Assembly: GCA_024683935.1 (NCBI GenBank) | Contig: JAIKXV010000101.1 | Span: 1-5,582 of the forward strand | Source of the DNA: Lachnospiraceae bacterium | GTDB taxonomy: Bacteria > Bacillota_A > Clostridia > Lachnospirales > Lachnospiraceae | DNA: 5,582 nucleotides | Direction of reading: 5' to 3' | Shown: positions 1 through 5,582 of the stretch, in pieces | Layout: each line of letters begins with the position of its first letter | Numbering within the stretch: the first letter of the stretch is position 1 | The notes under the pieces: model-generated | Told to the model about the DNA's origin: nothing | Seen by the model: only the letters and a program-made list of their open reading frames with translations | Database searches by the model: none | Translations under genes and position numbers: made by a program

Positions 1-171
1 ATGACGGATACCACATTAAATGTCACTATACCGGCAAAGAGCTATAATACCGCGGCGCTCACCGTGCCTTACGGCAGCGCTATGATACTCGGATTCCTCT
101 TTATCATAGTGATCCCGCTGGCGGTACTCATTTTCGGTATAATCCTGCATATGAGACGTAAGAGGATGTGA
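1..171 (+). CDS. C-terminal end of a GldG-like ABC transporter auxiliary membrane protein (partial)
   Basis: Frame 1 is open from the first base to a TGA at 169-171 and gives 56 residues. They show an extracytoplasmic stretch (IPAKSYNTAALTVPYG, about 10-25), one strongly hydrophobic segment (about 28-49) and a short basic tail (MRRKRM). This is a C-terminal membrane anchor with its end in the cytoplasm. The order 'I-P-x-K-S-x ... L-T-V ... hydrophobic helix with I-P-L/V-A ... RRxKR' matches, from memory, the end of GldG-family proteins. In Clostridia these are auxiliary subunits encoded beside an ABC-2 permease and ATPase, and their substrate is usually unknown. The ATG at base 1 is probably an internal methionine, because the fragment lacks the large ectodomain and first helix of such proteins. 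The rest should lie upstream of the window. That it is a membrane protein end is well supported; the family name is an inference from a short piece. Confidence 0.6.
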   Translation: MTDTTLNVTIPAKSYNTAALTVPYGSAMILGFLFIIVIPLAVLIFGIILHMRRKRM

Positions 172-255
172 CGGGCTCCCGGGAGGGGGATTCTATCCGA
201 CGGTTGAAACTTGTGTTTTTATATGCGAAAATGATTTATTGATTCAGAAATAATT

Positions 256-299
256 CATACTCATTAACGAAATGACAAAGATTTTCGTTAATGAGTATG
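256..299. repeat. Perfect 17-bp inverted repeat with 10-base spacer
   Basis: Bases 256-272 (catactcattaacgaaa) are the exact reverse complement of 283-299 (tttcgttaatgagtatg), separated by 10 bases. Pairing stops at both the inner and the outer edge. The arms are AT-rich (5 G/C in 17). The repeat lies 84 bases after the upstream stop codon and covers the first candidate start codon (272) of the peptidase gene. It is followed by TTTATAAT rather than a long T run, so as an intrinsic terminator for the upstream gene it would be weak. It could be a regulator-binding dyad just upstream of a promoter, an RNA hairpin hiding a start codon, or a remnant of a small repeat element. I saw no second copy in the window. 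Confidence 0.85.
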
Positions 300-1870
300 T
301 TTATAATGCATATATGAACAAGTGGATATACAGGTATCATCGTCTGACGAGACCTAAGAAAATTAAATTAGGGAATCAGAAAATAAGGCTTTCCGATCTG
401 GAAAGATTCTGGTATTATGATCCTTACTATGTGGATAACGCGCTTCACAATGACACGGGTAAACCCTGGAAGATCCACAAGAAGCGCATAAACCCTCTTG
501 AATTCCCACCAATCCTTAATACTGTAAGGACAGTGCAGAAATACTGGCGTCAGACCCTGACGGCGCTTTTTCTGCTGTTTTTTGCGATATTCATGAATTA
601 CAATTCCCAGCTTATCGACTGGATCGTGAGCTACAATATCCAGCTGCAGGGAATGCTGGATGAAAGGGAGAGAGCCGAGGCAGAGAGGAGGGAACTGCTT
701 TTATCCCTGACTGCCGCCGGATTTAAAGACAAGATGGACGGTGATGGCAGCGAAGACATAGGGGACGAGCTCTATGAAAAGGCTGACCACTATACCCAGG
801 ACCAGCTGGAAATGGACGGTACTACGAATGCGCCCCTGACCAGCAGCGAGATCCTGACTGCCGATGATATAAAGAGCATACTTACCCTGGTCTGGACCTA
901 TAACGATTCCCTTTCCGAAGAGGAATTCAGGTTAGTGAAATCCGCCCTTCTTACAGTGGGCAGGATCCCCTATCTTCTGGGAGGCGCCCAGCCCACGAGA
1001 CCCTCCAATACGGAAAAGGATGATACCGGCTTCCCCATTGTTCCGGATGACGCGATCGTAAGCTTTGCGAACCAGATAAAGGGGATGGACTGTTCCCACT
1101 GGGTGGACTGGATATACTATATCGCTGTCAACAATAATCTCGGATACTGCAATACGGATTCCATGATATATACCAAGGGAAACGGCGCCCTGAAGCTGAT
1201 CGCCGTCGATGAAGAGGGAACGGAATACGACGAAGGACTTTCAAATATCAGAGCCGGTGATATCATGGTATACGGACATGATGCGAGCCACAGATTCGGA
1301 CATGCCGCCATCTTCCTCGGATATACCAGGCACGGCGGATCCGATACCCGGGATATGATGTATGTCCATGAATCCAGTTCCGCGGGAAATGTTTCCTTCC
1401 ATGTGGGTTCGGAATTCGGAAATAACGGTTCCTCACCTGTATTTTATTACAGATACAGGGCACTTGACGGGGATGAGATCGATTACGACTATGATTATCT
1501 CCGGCAGCTGCAGTCCGGCGCAGACAGCATAAAGGAAAATGATGCGGATTCGGAAGAGCTTATCGATGACGAATTCGAGGAAACGGATGATGAATATGAA
1601 GAAGAGGAATACACGGAAGTAGAGGAAGAAGTGGAAGAGGAAGAGGAAGCGAGCGGCGAAATGTCTGATGAAGATGATTCCGACAGCGAAACCACGGAAA
1701 CCGTCAAGATCATCGATGATGAGGAAGATGAAGATGACGATGATGACTATGACGAGAGCAGTGGAGAATACAAGCAGTATGTAAAGGATCAGGAGGCGGA
1801 GAGCTATACTCCGGAGAATCCGGAAAGCACCACCTTCAATCCGGAGGATACGCTGATCAAGGCACCGTAG
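272..1870 (+). CDS. Membrane-anchored NlpC/P60-like (C40) cysteine peptidase with acidic C-terminal tail
   Basis: The 532-residue product is predicted to be a single-pass protein. Residues 1-93 are basic and rich in Tyr/Trp, probably cytoplasmic, with no fold I recognise. A hydrophobic helix (about 95-112) is followed by a charged, probably coiled-coil stretch (about 123-146), a linker, and an NlpC/P60-like domain (about 215-400). The domain shows GRIPYLLGG (230-238), the nucleophile context [10 protein letters not shown] (Cys274), RAGDIMVYG (327-335), [10 protein letters not shown] with His344, and MYVHESS with His366 as the likely third catalytic residue. Such enzymes cleave peptide bonds in the peptidoglycan stem; here the substrate is unproven. 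The nucleophile motif departs from the usual DCSGFV. Residues 431-500 are about 60% Asp/Glu. An in-frame stop at 251-253 limits the N-terminus. Neither ATG 272 nor ATG 314 has a Shine-Dalgarno sequence. I report the outer one, but 314 (518 residues) is a serious alternative because 272 lies inside the inverted repeat. The gene ends 73 bases before gltX. Confidence 0.85.
   Translation: MTKIFVNEYVYNAYMNKWIYRYHRLTRPKKIKLGNQKIRLSDLERFWYYDPYYVDNALHNDTGKPWKIHKKRINPLEFPPILNTVRTVQKYWRQTLTALFLLFFAIFMNYNSQLIDWIVSYNIQLQGMLDERERAEAERRELLLSLTAAGFKDKMDGDGSEDIGDELYEKADHYTQDQLEMDGTTNAPLTSSEILTADDIKSILTLVWTYNDSLSEEEFRLVKSALLTVGRIPYLLGGAQPTRPSNTEKDDTGFPIVPDDAIVSFANQIKGMDCSHWVDWIYYIAVNNNLGYCNTDSMIYTKGNGALKLIAVDEEGTEYDEGLSNIRAGDIMVYGHDASHRFGHAAIFLGYTRHGGSDTRDMMYVHESSSAGNVSFHVGSEFGNNGSSPVFYYRYRALDGDEIDYDYDYLRQLQSGADSIKENDADSEELIDDEFEETDDEYEEEEYTEVEEEVEEEEEASGEMSDEDDSDSETTETVKIIDDEEDEDDDDDYDESSGEYKQYVKDQEAESYTPENPESTTFNPEDTLIKAP
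302..307 (+). promoter_or_regulatory. Possible -10 element TATAAT upstream of the peptidase gene
   Basis: A perfect TATAAT lies three bases beyond the right arm of the inverted repeat. No convincing -35 box sits 16-18 bases upstream (the 17-base spacing gives AGATTT). ATGACA at 272-277 is 24 bases away, which is too far. A TG pair precedes it by one base too many for a canonical extended -10. If real, transcription would begin near 314, which is also the second candidate ATG, giving a leaderless mRNA. In AT-rich sequence this hexamer can easily occur by chance. Confidence 0.22.
1541..1771 (+). other. Asp/Glu-rich low-complexity tail of the peptidase
   Basis: This segment encodes roughly residues 424-500 of the peptidase. 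It contains runs such as [17 protein letters not shown] and [15 protein letters not shown] count 43 acidic residues in the 70 positions 431-500. At the DNA level, 1592-1651 is almost pure purine on the + strand, built from GAA, GAG and GAT codons, and could expand or contract by slippage. If the topology is as predicted, the tail lies outside the membrane, where it could bind cations, contact basic wall or surface partners, or act as a spacer. It is followed by a Pro/Thr/Ser-rich end (about 511-532) without an LPxTG sorting signal. Confidence 0.85.
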
Positions 1871-1931
1871 CACGGAACAATCCGTATTTAATCAAAATGT
1901 GACTTTTGGAGTCCGAATCATAATATATAAC

Positions 1932-1936
1932 AGGAG
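1932..1936 (+). promoter_or_regulatory. Shine-Dalgarno AGGAG that fixes the gltX start
   Basis: AGGAG sits 7 bases before the ATG at 1944. The frame is open further upstream, to an ATG at 1899. The 15 extra residues from there do not look like a synthetase N-terminus, whereas [14 protein letters not shown] from 1944 is the normal one. The site therefore selects 1944. Confidence 0.85.
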
Positions 1937-1943
1937 ACAAACA

Positions 1944-3410
1944 ATGGCAAAAGTAAGAACCAGATTCGCACCCAGTCCCACCGGACGGATGCACGTAGGA
2001 AATTTAAGGACGGCTTTATATGCATACCTGATCACACGGCATGCCGGAGGCGACTTTATCCTTAGGATAGAGGACACCGACCAGAAGCGTGAGATGGAAG
2101 GCGCGGTGGATATTATAAACCGGACGCTGGAGCTCACCGGCCTCGATCACGACGAGGGACCGGACAAGGAAGGGGACTGCGGCCCCTATGTGCAGTCAGA
2201 GAGGGTGAAGAGCGGCCTCTATATGGAGTATGCGAAAAAGCTGGTGGAAAAGGGTGAGGCTTACTACTGCTTCTGCACGGAAGAGAGGCTGAACGGGCTT
2301 AAAAAGACTATAAAGAGCGAGGATGGATCCGAAAAGGAAATATCCGTATATGACAAGCACTGTCTCTCCCTTTCCGGGGAGGAGATTGAAAAGAACCTTG
2401 CGGAGGGTAAACCCTTTGTAATAAGGCAGAATAACCCGACTGAGGGCACCACCTCCTTCCATGACGATATCTACGGGGATATCACGGTGAATAATGATGA
2501 GTTGGACGATATGATACTTATCAAGTCCGACGGCTATCCCACCTATAATTTCGCCAACGTGGTGGATGACCATCTGATGGGGATCACCCATGTGGTAAGG
2601 GGAAATGAGTATCTTTCTTCTTCCCCGAAGTACAACAGGCTCTACGCCGCTTTCGGCTGGGAGGTACCGGAATACATCCACTGTCCTCTTATCACAGACG
2701 AGGATCATAAGAAGCTCAGCAAGAGAAGCGGGCACAGCTCCTTTGAGGATCTTCTGGAGCAGGGCTTTGTGGCCGAGGCCGTGGTGAATTTTGTGGCGCT
2801 CCTCGGCTGGTCTCCGGAGGACAATCAGGAGATCATGAGCTTACAGGAGCTTATTCAGAAATTCGACTATCACCATATAAATAAGAGTCCCGCGGTATTC
2901 GACTACGGGAAACTGAAGTGGATGAACGGCGAATACATTAAGAAAATGGACTTTGACGCTTTCTATGAAAAGGCAGAGCCCTATCTTAAGGAGGTTATAA
3001 AGAAGCCCCTGGACCTTAAAAAGATCGCGCGCCTTGTGCAGTCCAGGATAGAGATTTTTCCGGATATCAGCGGGCATATTGATTTCTTTGAAGAACTGCC
3101 GGAATATGATAACGCGATTTACAGGCATAAGAAGATGAAGACGGATGAGGAGACGAGCCTCGCTGTCTTAAAGGAGATACTGCCCGTATTAAAGGAGCAT
3201 GAGGCCTATGACAATGACTCCCTGTACGAACGCATAAAGGAATTCATTGACGAAAAGGGATATAAGAACGGCTATGTTCTCTGGCCCTTAAGGACAGCGG
3301 TTTCGGGTAAGGAGACCACTCCCGGGGGAGCGACGGAGATCATGGAGATAATCGGGAAAGATGAGTCGATAAAAAGGATAGAAGCAGGCATAGCAAAGCT
3401 TGGCGGTTGA
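1944..3410 (+). CDS. gltX: Glutamyl-tRNA synthetase
   Basis: This cytoplasmic class I aminoacyl-tRNA synthetase attaches glutamate to tRNA-Glu using ATP. In bacteria without glutaminyl-tRNA synthetase it also charges tRNA-Gln for later amidation; whether that applies here cannot be seen. The 488 residues match the usual length. The N-terminus [14 protein letters not shown] carries the HIGH-type signature as HVGN (17-20). Then follow LRIEDTD (40-46), a probable zinc site with CFC (109-111) and YDKHC (136-140), NFANVVDDH (202-210), [11 protein letters not shown] (216-226) and the KMSKS-type loop KLSKRSG (257-263). WMNGEYI (326-332) and the alpha-helical C-terminal anticodon-binding part complete it. 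No frameshift or missing motif is seen. The start at 1944 has AGGAG 7 bases upstream. The 73-base gap after the peptidase gene holds only a 5-bp hairpin (1872-1885) and is too short for a T-box leader. The 3' end overlaps the helicase gene by 11 bases. Confidence 0.97.
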   Translation: MAKVRTRFAPSPTGRMHVGNLRTALYAYLITRHAGGDFILRIEDTDQKREMEGAVDIINRTLELTGLDHDEGPDKEGDCGPYVQSERVKSGLYMEYAKKLVEKGEAYYCFCTEERLNGLKKTIKSEDGSEKEISVYDKHCLSLSGEEIEKNLAEGKPFVIRQNNPTEGTTSFHDDIYGDITVNNDELDDMILIKSDGYPTYNFANVVDDHLMGITHVVRGNEYLSSSPKYNRLYAAFGWEVPEYIHCPLITDEDHKKLSKRSGHSSFEDLLEQGFVAEAVVNFVALLGWSPEDNQEIMSLQELIQKFDYHHINKSPAVFDYGKLKWMNGEYIKKMDFDAFYEKAEPYLKEVIKKPLDLKKIARLVQSRIEIFPDISGHIDFFEELPEYDNAIYRHKKMKTDEETSLAVLKEILPVLKEHEAYDNDSLYERIKEFIDEKGYKNGYVLWPLRTAVSGKETTPGGATEIMEIIGKDESIKRIEAGIAKLGG

Positions 3411-5286
3411 GAATCCTGAGGCCTACGGGACAGGGCTTTCTGCACTAAGCCCTGCCCAGGCCGATGCCGTAACCCATTCTTCCGGTCCCTGTCAGGTGAT
3501 AGCGGGTCCGGGCAGCGGAAAGACCTTTGTCATTACCTACAGACTTCATCACCTCATATCTTCCCTTGATATCGATCCCTCAAATATACTTACCATCACA
3601 TTTACAAAGGCCGCAGCGGAGGAAATGTCCTCCCGGGCGCACAGGCTTTTATCGGACAGAGCAGGCGCTCTTACCATCGGAACCTTTCATTCGGTTTTCT
3701 ATAAGATCTTAAGACATACCTACCGGTTTTCATCGGAAAACATCATTCAGTTTCAGACACAGCACGCGATCATAAGTGAAATACTGGAATCCCTGGAAGC
3801 AGAGCTTACCGACAGGGGCAGAGGCATACCCGGGCTTATCAGTGAGATAAGCCGCATGAAGTGCTCCCTTAAGGAAAATGCGGAACTTGAGTCGGCGTTT
3901 TTATCTGACGATGAGTTTGGTGAGTTGTTCAGGCTTTATAAAAAGCGGATGAACGACATGAGACTCATTGACTTTGACGATATGATGCTCCTTTCCCTGG
4001 ATCTTTTTCGTGAGAGACCGGAAACCCTGAAGAGATGGCAGGATAAGTTCTGCTATATACAGGTGGATGAATTCCAGGATGTGGACATGGTGCAGTATGA
4101 GCTCTTAAAGCTGTTAGCAGGAGAGGAGCGGAACCTGTTTGTGGTGGGGGATGATGACCAGAGCATATACGGTTTCAGGGGGTCGGACCCGGGGATAATG
4201 CTGCATTTTAAGGAGGATTTCCCATCTGCAAGGATGGTGAAGCTCTCGGTAAATTACCGCTCTGTCCCGGAGATCGTTGACGCAGCGGGGATCGTGGTCT
4301 CGGAAAACACCCTTCGGATAGAAAAGGATATTGTTTCAGGTTCAGAGGAATTAAACGGGAAGCTTTCCGATTGGGAAGAAGAGAACTCTGTAGATATCAG
4401 GGAGTTTAAGGACAGGGAAGAGGAGATCTCGGAATTTAAGGGACTTATAAGCGGCCCGGGGGCTAGGAGTACAGCGGTCCTTCTCCGTACAAATGAGCTC
4501 CTGTCATATTTCGCGGAAATGCTTTCAAGCTTAAGTATTCCATTTTCCTGCCGTGACAGGATAAGGAATATCTACGACCACTTTATCGCAGAAGATATAT
4601 TGTCATATCTTGCCATTGCTTCGGGGAATATGAGGCGGAGCTTATTTTTCCGCATAATGAACCGTCCTTTCAGGGGGATAAGCAGGAACGCGGTGCAGGG
4701 CGAGAGAGTGGACTTTCGGGAAATACTTGCCTTTCATTCATCTGACGTAAGGACAGTATGCGCCGTAAGGAGGCTTGAAAATGACCTTAAGCTCCTTTCA
4801 AAGATGAAGCCTTACGTTGCAGTACACTATATCCTCAAGGGAATGGGCTACGAGAAATTCATAAAGGATTACGCTGCGGACAGGAAGCTAAATTCAGAAG
4901 AGCTCCTACGGACCGCTGAGGAGATAAAGCTAAGGGCAAAGTCCTTCAGATCGTATGCCGTGTGGAACGACGCTATAAGTGAGTACAGGAGGGAGCTTGA
5001 AAGGATAAAGGATCAGGGAAATAAGACAGATACCGAAAGAGAGGGCTTATGTCTGATGACTATGCATGCCAGTAAGGGCCTGGAATTTGACGAAGTGTTT
5101 CTCTTTGATGTAAATGAGGGTATTGTCCCGTATCATAAGGCAATGCTGCCCTCCGAGATCGAAGAAGAGAGGCGGCTTCTATACGTCGCTATGACCCGTG
5201 CAAAGCGGAGGCTGCACATCTGGTATATCCGGGACAATGCGGGGAAGCATATGGAAGTGTCAAGGTTTTTGAAGGGGCTTCTGTGA
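3400..5286 (+). CDS. UvrD/PcrA/Rep-family superfamily 1 DNA helicase, short form
   Basis: This predicted ATP-dependent 3'-5' DNA helicase of superfamily 1A probably acts in repair or in clearing proteins from DNA. All core motifs are present in order in 628 residues: Q-motif LSPAQADAV (16-24), Walker A AGPGSGKT (35-42), Ia [10 protein letters not shown] (67-76), Ib GTFHSVF (94-100), Walker B VDEFQD (222-227), [16 protein letters not shown] (250-262), IV NYRS (285-288), [13 protein letters not shown] (553-564) and [16 protein letters not shown] (589-602). The protein is about 100 residues shorter than typical UvrD or PcrA. It ends soon after motif VI in SRFLKGLL, as I recall for a group of clostridial UvrD-like helicases, so it looks complete. 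The start is TTG at 3400: an in-frame TAG at 3391-3393 bounds the frame, and no ATG, GTG or TTG occurs before a GTG just ahead of Walker A. No good Shine-Dalgarno lies near it, so translation is probably coupled to gltX through the 11-base overlap. I cannot assign it confidently as pcrA or uvrD; an organism may carry several paralogues. Confidence 0.92.
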   Translation: MAVENPEAYGTGLSALSPAQADAVTHSSGPCQVIAGPGSGKTFVITYRLHHLISSLDIDPSNILTITFTKAAAEEMSSRAHRLLSDRAGALTIGTFHSVFYKILRHTYRFSSENIIQFQTQHAIISEILESLEAELTDRGRGIPGLISEISRMKCSLKENAELESAFLSDDEFGELFRLYKKRMNDMRLIDFDDMMLLSLDLFRERPETLKRWQDKFCYIQVDEFQDVDMVQYELLKLLAGEERNLFVVGDDDQSIYGFRGSDPGIMLHFKEDFPSARMVKLSVNYRSVPEIVDAAGIVVSENTLRIEKDIVSGSEELNGKLSDWEEENSVDIREFKDREEEISEFKGLISGPGARSTAVLLRTNELLSYFAEMLSSLSIPFSCRDRIRNIYDHFIAEDILSYLAIASGNMRRSLFFRIMNRPFRGISRNAVQGERVDFREILAFHSSDVRTVCAVRRLENDLKLLSKMKPYVAVHYILKGMGYEKFIKDYAADRKLNSEELLRTAEEIKLRAKSFRSYAVWNDAISEYRRELERIKDQGNKTDTEREGLCLMTMHASKGLEFDEVFLFDVNEGIVPYHKAMLPSEIEEERRLLYVAMTRAKRRLHIWYIRDNAGKHMEVSRFLKGLL

Positions 5287-5299
5287 TTCGACATGCCGT

Positions 5300-5440
5300 A
5301 TGGCCTATTGGAACAGTCATCAGGACAAGGTCGACCGAAAAGCCATCTACGAATATACCTGTCCCTATTGTGGTAAGCCGTTCACAGCTTGTCTGCGAAG
5401 TGAAGGTGGGAGATTATGTTGTATTCCCATCTCGAAATGA
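5300..5440 (+). pseudogene. Truncated small zinc-ribbon-like protein (46-residue frame, family part to about 5389)
   Basis: From the ATG at 5300 the frame reads MAYWNSHQDKVDRKAIYEYT followed by CPYCGKPFTA, then leaves any family-like pattern and stops at a TGA (5438-5440). A CPYC knuckle followed by GKPF-A is typical of one half of a zinc ribbon. Small proteins I recall with this opening continue with a second cysteine pair (RKYC-x-x-x-C) that is not properly present here, although Cys31, Cys40 and Cys41 occur by chance or as remnants. At about 5388-5394 the sequence switches to coding in another frame, so only about 30 residues are original. No Shine-Dalgarno precedes the ATG, which is only 13 bases after the helicase stop, so its 5' context may also have been cut. 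Function unknown. The alternative that it is an intact 46-residue gene is less likely. Confidence 0.5.
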
Positions 5441-5582
5441 CCGTATGATCAATATCGGTACCGTCGAAGGCGAGTATTTCTATGCTCCAGAGGCAAAGGA
5501 TATGCCAGGAGAGTATGTTAATCGAAAGAAAGTAAAGTGGATAAAGAAAGTACCTCGGACCATGTTTACGCAGGGTGCACTT
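5391..5582 (+). CDS. Internal fragment of an Mrr-type restriction endonuclease-like protein (5' cut, runs off window)
   Basis: Frame 3 is open from before the helicase stop to the last base. Only from about 5391 does it look like a known protein: VCEVKVGDYVVFPSR, then DRMINIGTVEGEYFY (residues 17-31 of this fragment), VNRKKVKWIKKVPRT (43-57) and FTQGAL at the window edge. The series 'VGDYVVxPS..DRxINIG.V.G.Y.Y ... V.WxK..PRTxFxQGAL' matches, from memory, the N-terminal PUA-like region of predicted restriction endonucleases with an Mrr catalytic domain (COG4127-like). That catalytic domain would lie downstream, beyond the window. The roughly 80-100 residues expected before this region are missing: upstream codons in this frame ([12 protein letters not shown]...) do not resemble them. 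Arg codons here are CGA, CGT and CGG, with no AGG or AGA, unlike the genes upstream, which hints at a different origin. It could start at GTG 5400 but is probably a 5'-truncated remnant. Family call moderate; coding status in this frame good. Confidence 0.6.

Noticed and set aside
176..185. CTCCCGGGAG palindrome after the first stop codon, as a terminator
   Set aside because: The palindrome has no loop and no T run directly after it; the TTTTT at 216-220 is 30 bases away.
1433..1873. Long antisense open frame (146 codons) and a Ser-rich antisense frame at 1495-1713
   Set aside because: Both are shadows of the Asp/Glu-rich tail: antisense GAA/GAT/GAG codons read as Ser, Phe or Ile-rich text with no protein-like pattern.
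1872..1885. Hairpin ACGGA-ACAA-TCCGT after the peptidase stop, as an intrinsic terminator
   Set aside because: The 5-bp stem is short and is followed by ATTTAATC, not a U-tract. It might slow polymerase but is not a convincing terminator.
1899..1931. Promoter for gltX (GTGACT with CATAAT or TAATAT)
   Set aside because: The spacings (14 or 16) are poor or the hexamers weak, and the predicted transcription start would fall in or next to the AGGAG ribosome binding site.
1871..1943. T-box or other riboswitch leader for gltX
   Set aside because: The gap is only 73 bases, too short for a T-box, and no T-box-like conserved sequence is visible.
2196..2735. Antisense open frame of 179 codons within gltX
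   Set aside because: It lies wholly opposite the well-supported gltX catalytic domain and has no recognisable motif or start signal.
3527..3712. Out-of-frame + strand ORF inside the helicase gene
   Set aside because: It overlaps helicase motifs Ia and Ib in the correct frame and has no protein-like features of its own.
5293..5376. Short frame MPYGLLEQSSGQGRPKSHLRIYLSLLW from ATG 5293
   Set aside because: It overlaps the more protein-like zinc-ribbon frame, has no ribosome binding site and resembles nothing I recognise.

Overview
The window looks like chromosomal DNA from a Gram-positive anaerobe of the class Clostridia, most likely Lachnospiraceae. This is inferred from recalled similarity of the proteins (a GldG-like membrane-protein end, a short UvrD-like helicase, a glutamyl-tRNA synthetase with CxC plus YxxxC cysteines), from AGGAG ribosome binding sites and from frequent ATA and AGG codons. 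No database search was possible. All supported genes read on the + strand.

Layout. Bases 1-171 are the C-terminal end of a membrane protein resembling the GldG-type auxiliary subunit of ABC transporters. A 100-base gap follows. It holds the right-hand part of the spacer and the left arm of a perfect 17-bp inverted repeat (256-272 and 283-299) that lies over the upstream candidate start of the next gene. Bases 272-1870 encode a membrane-anchored NlpC/P60-like cysteine peptidase with a very acidic C-terminal tail. After 73 bases comes gltX (1944-3410, glutamyl-tRNA synthetase). It overlaps by 11 bases a TTG-started UvrD/PcrA-family DNA helicase gene (3400-5286). The gltX-helicase pair is probably one transcription unit with coupled translation.

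The last 296 bases are different. A small zinc-ribbon-like reading frame begins at 5300 and keeps its family look only to about base 5389. From about 5391 another frame carries an internal piece of what looks like an Mrr-type restriction endonuclease, which runs off the window. The two halves are in different frames and each is cut where its family would continue, so this is a scar joining two broken genes. It marks either the edge of an accessory region or an assembly join.

How they work together. The peptidase would act on the outside of the cell, on peptidoglycan or another surface substrate. GltX and the helicase are cytoplasmic housekeeping functions, and no common pathway is evident. 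I see no RNA gene, CRISPR array, complete mobile element or complete new defence system. The signals most worth a second look are the inverted repeat at the peptidase start, the acidic surface tail, and the chimeric 3' end.
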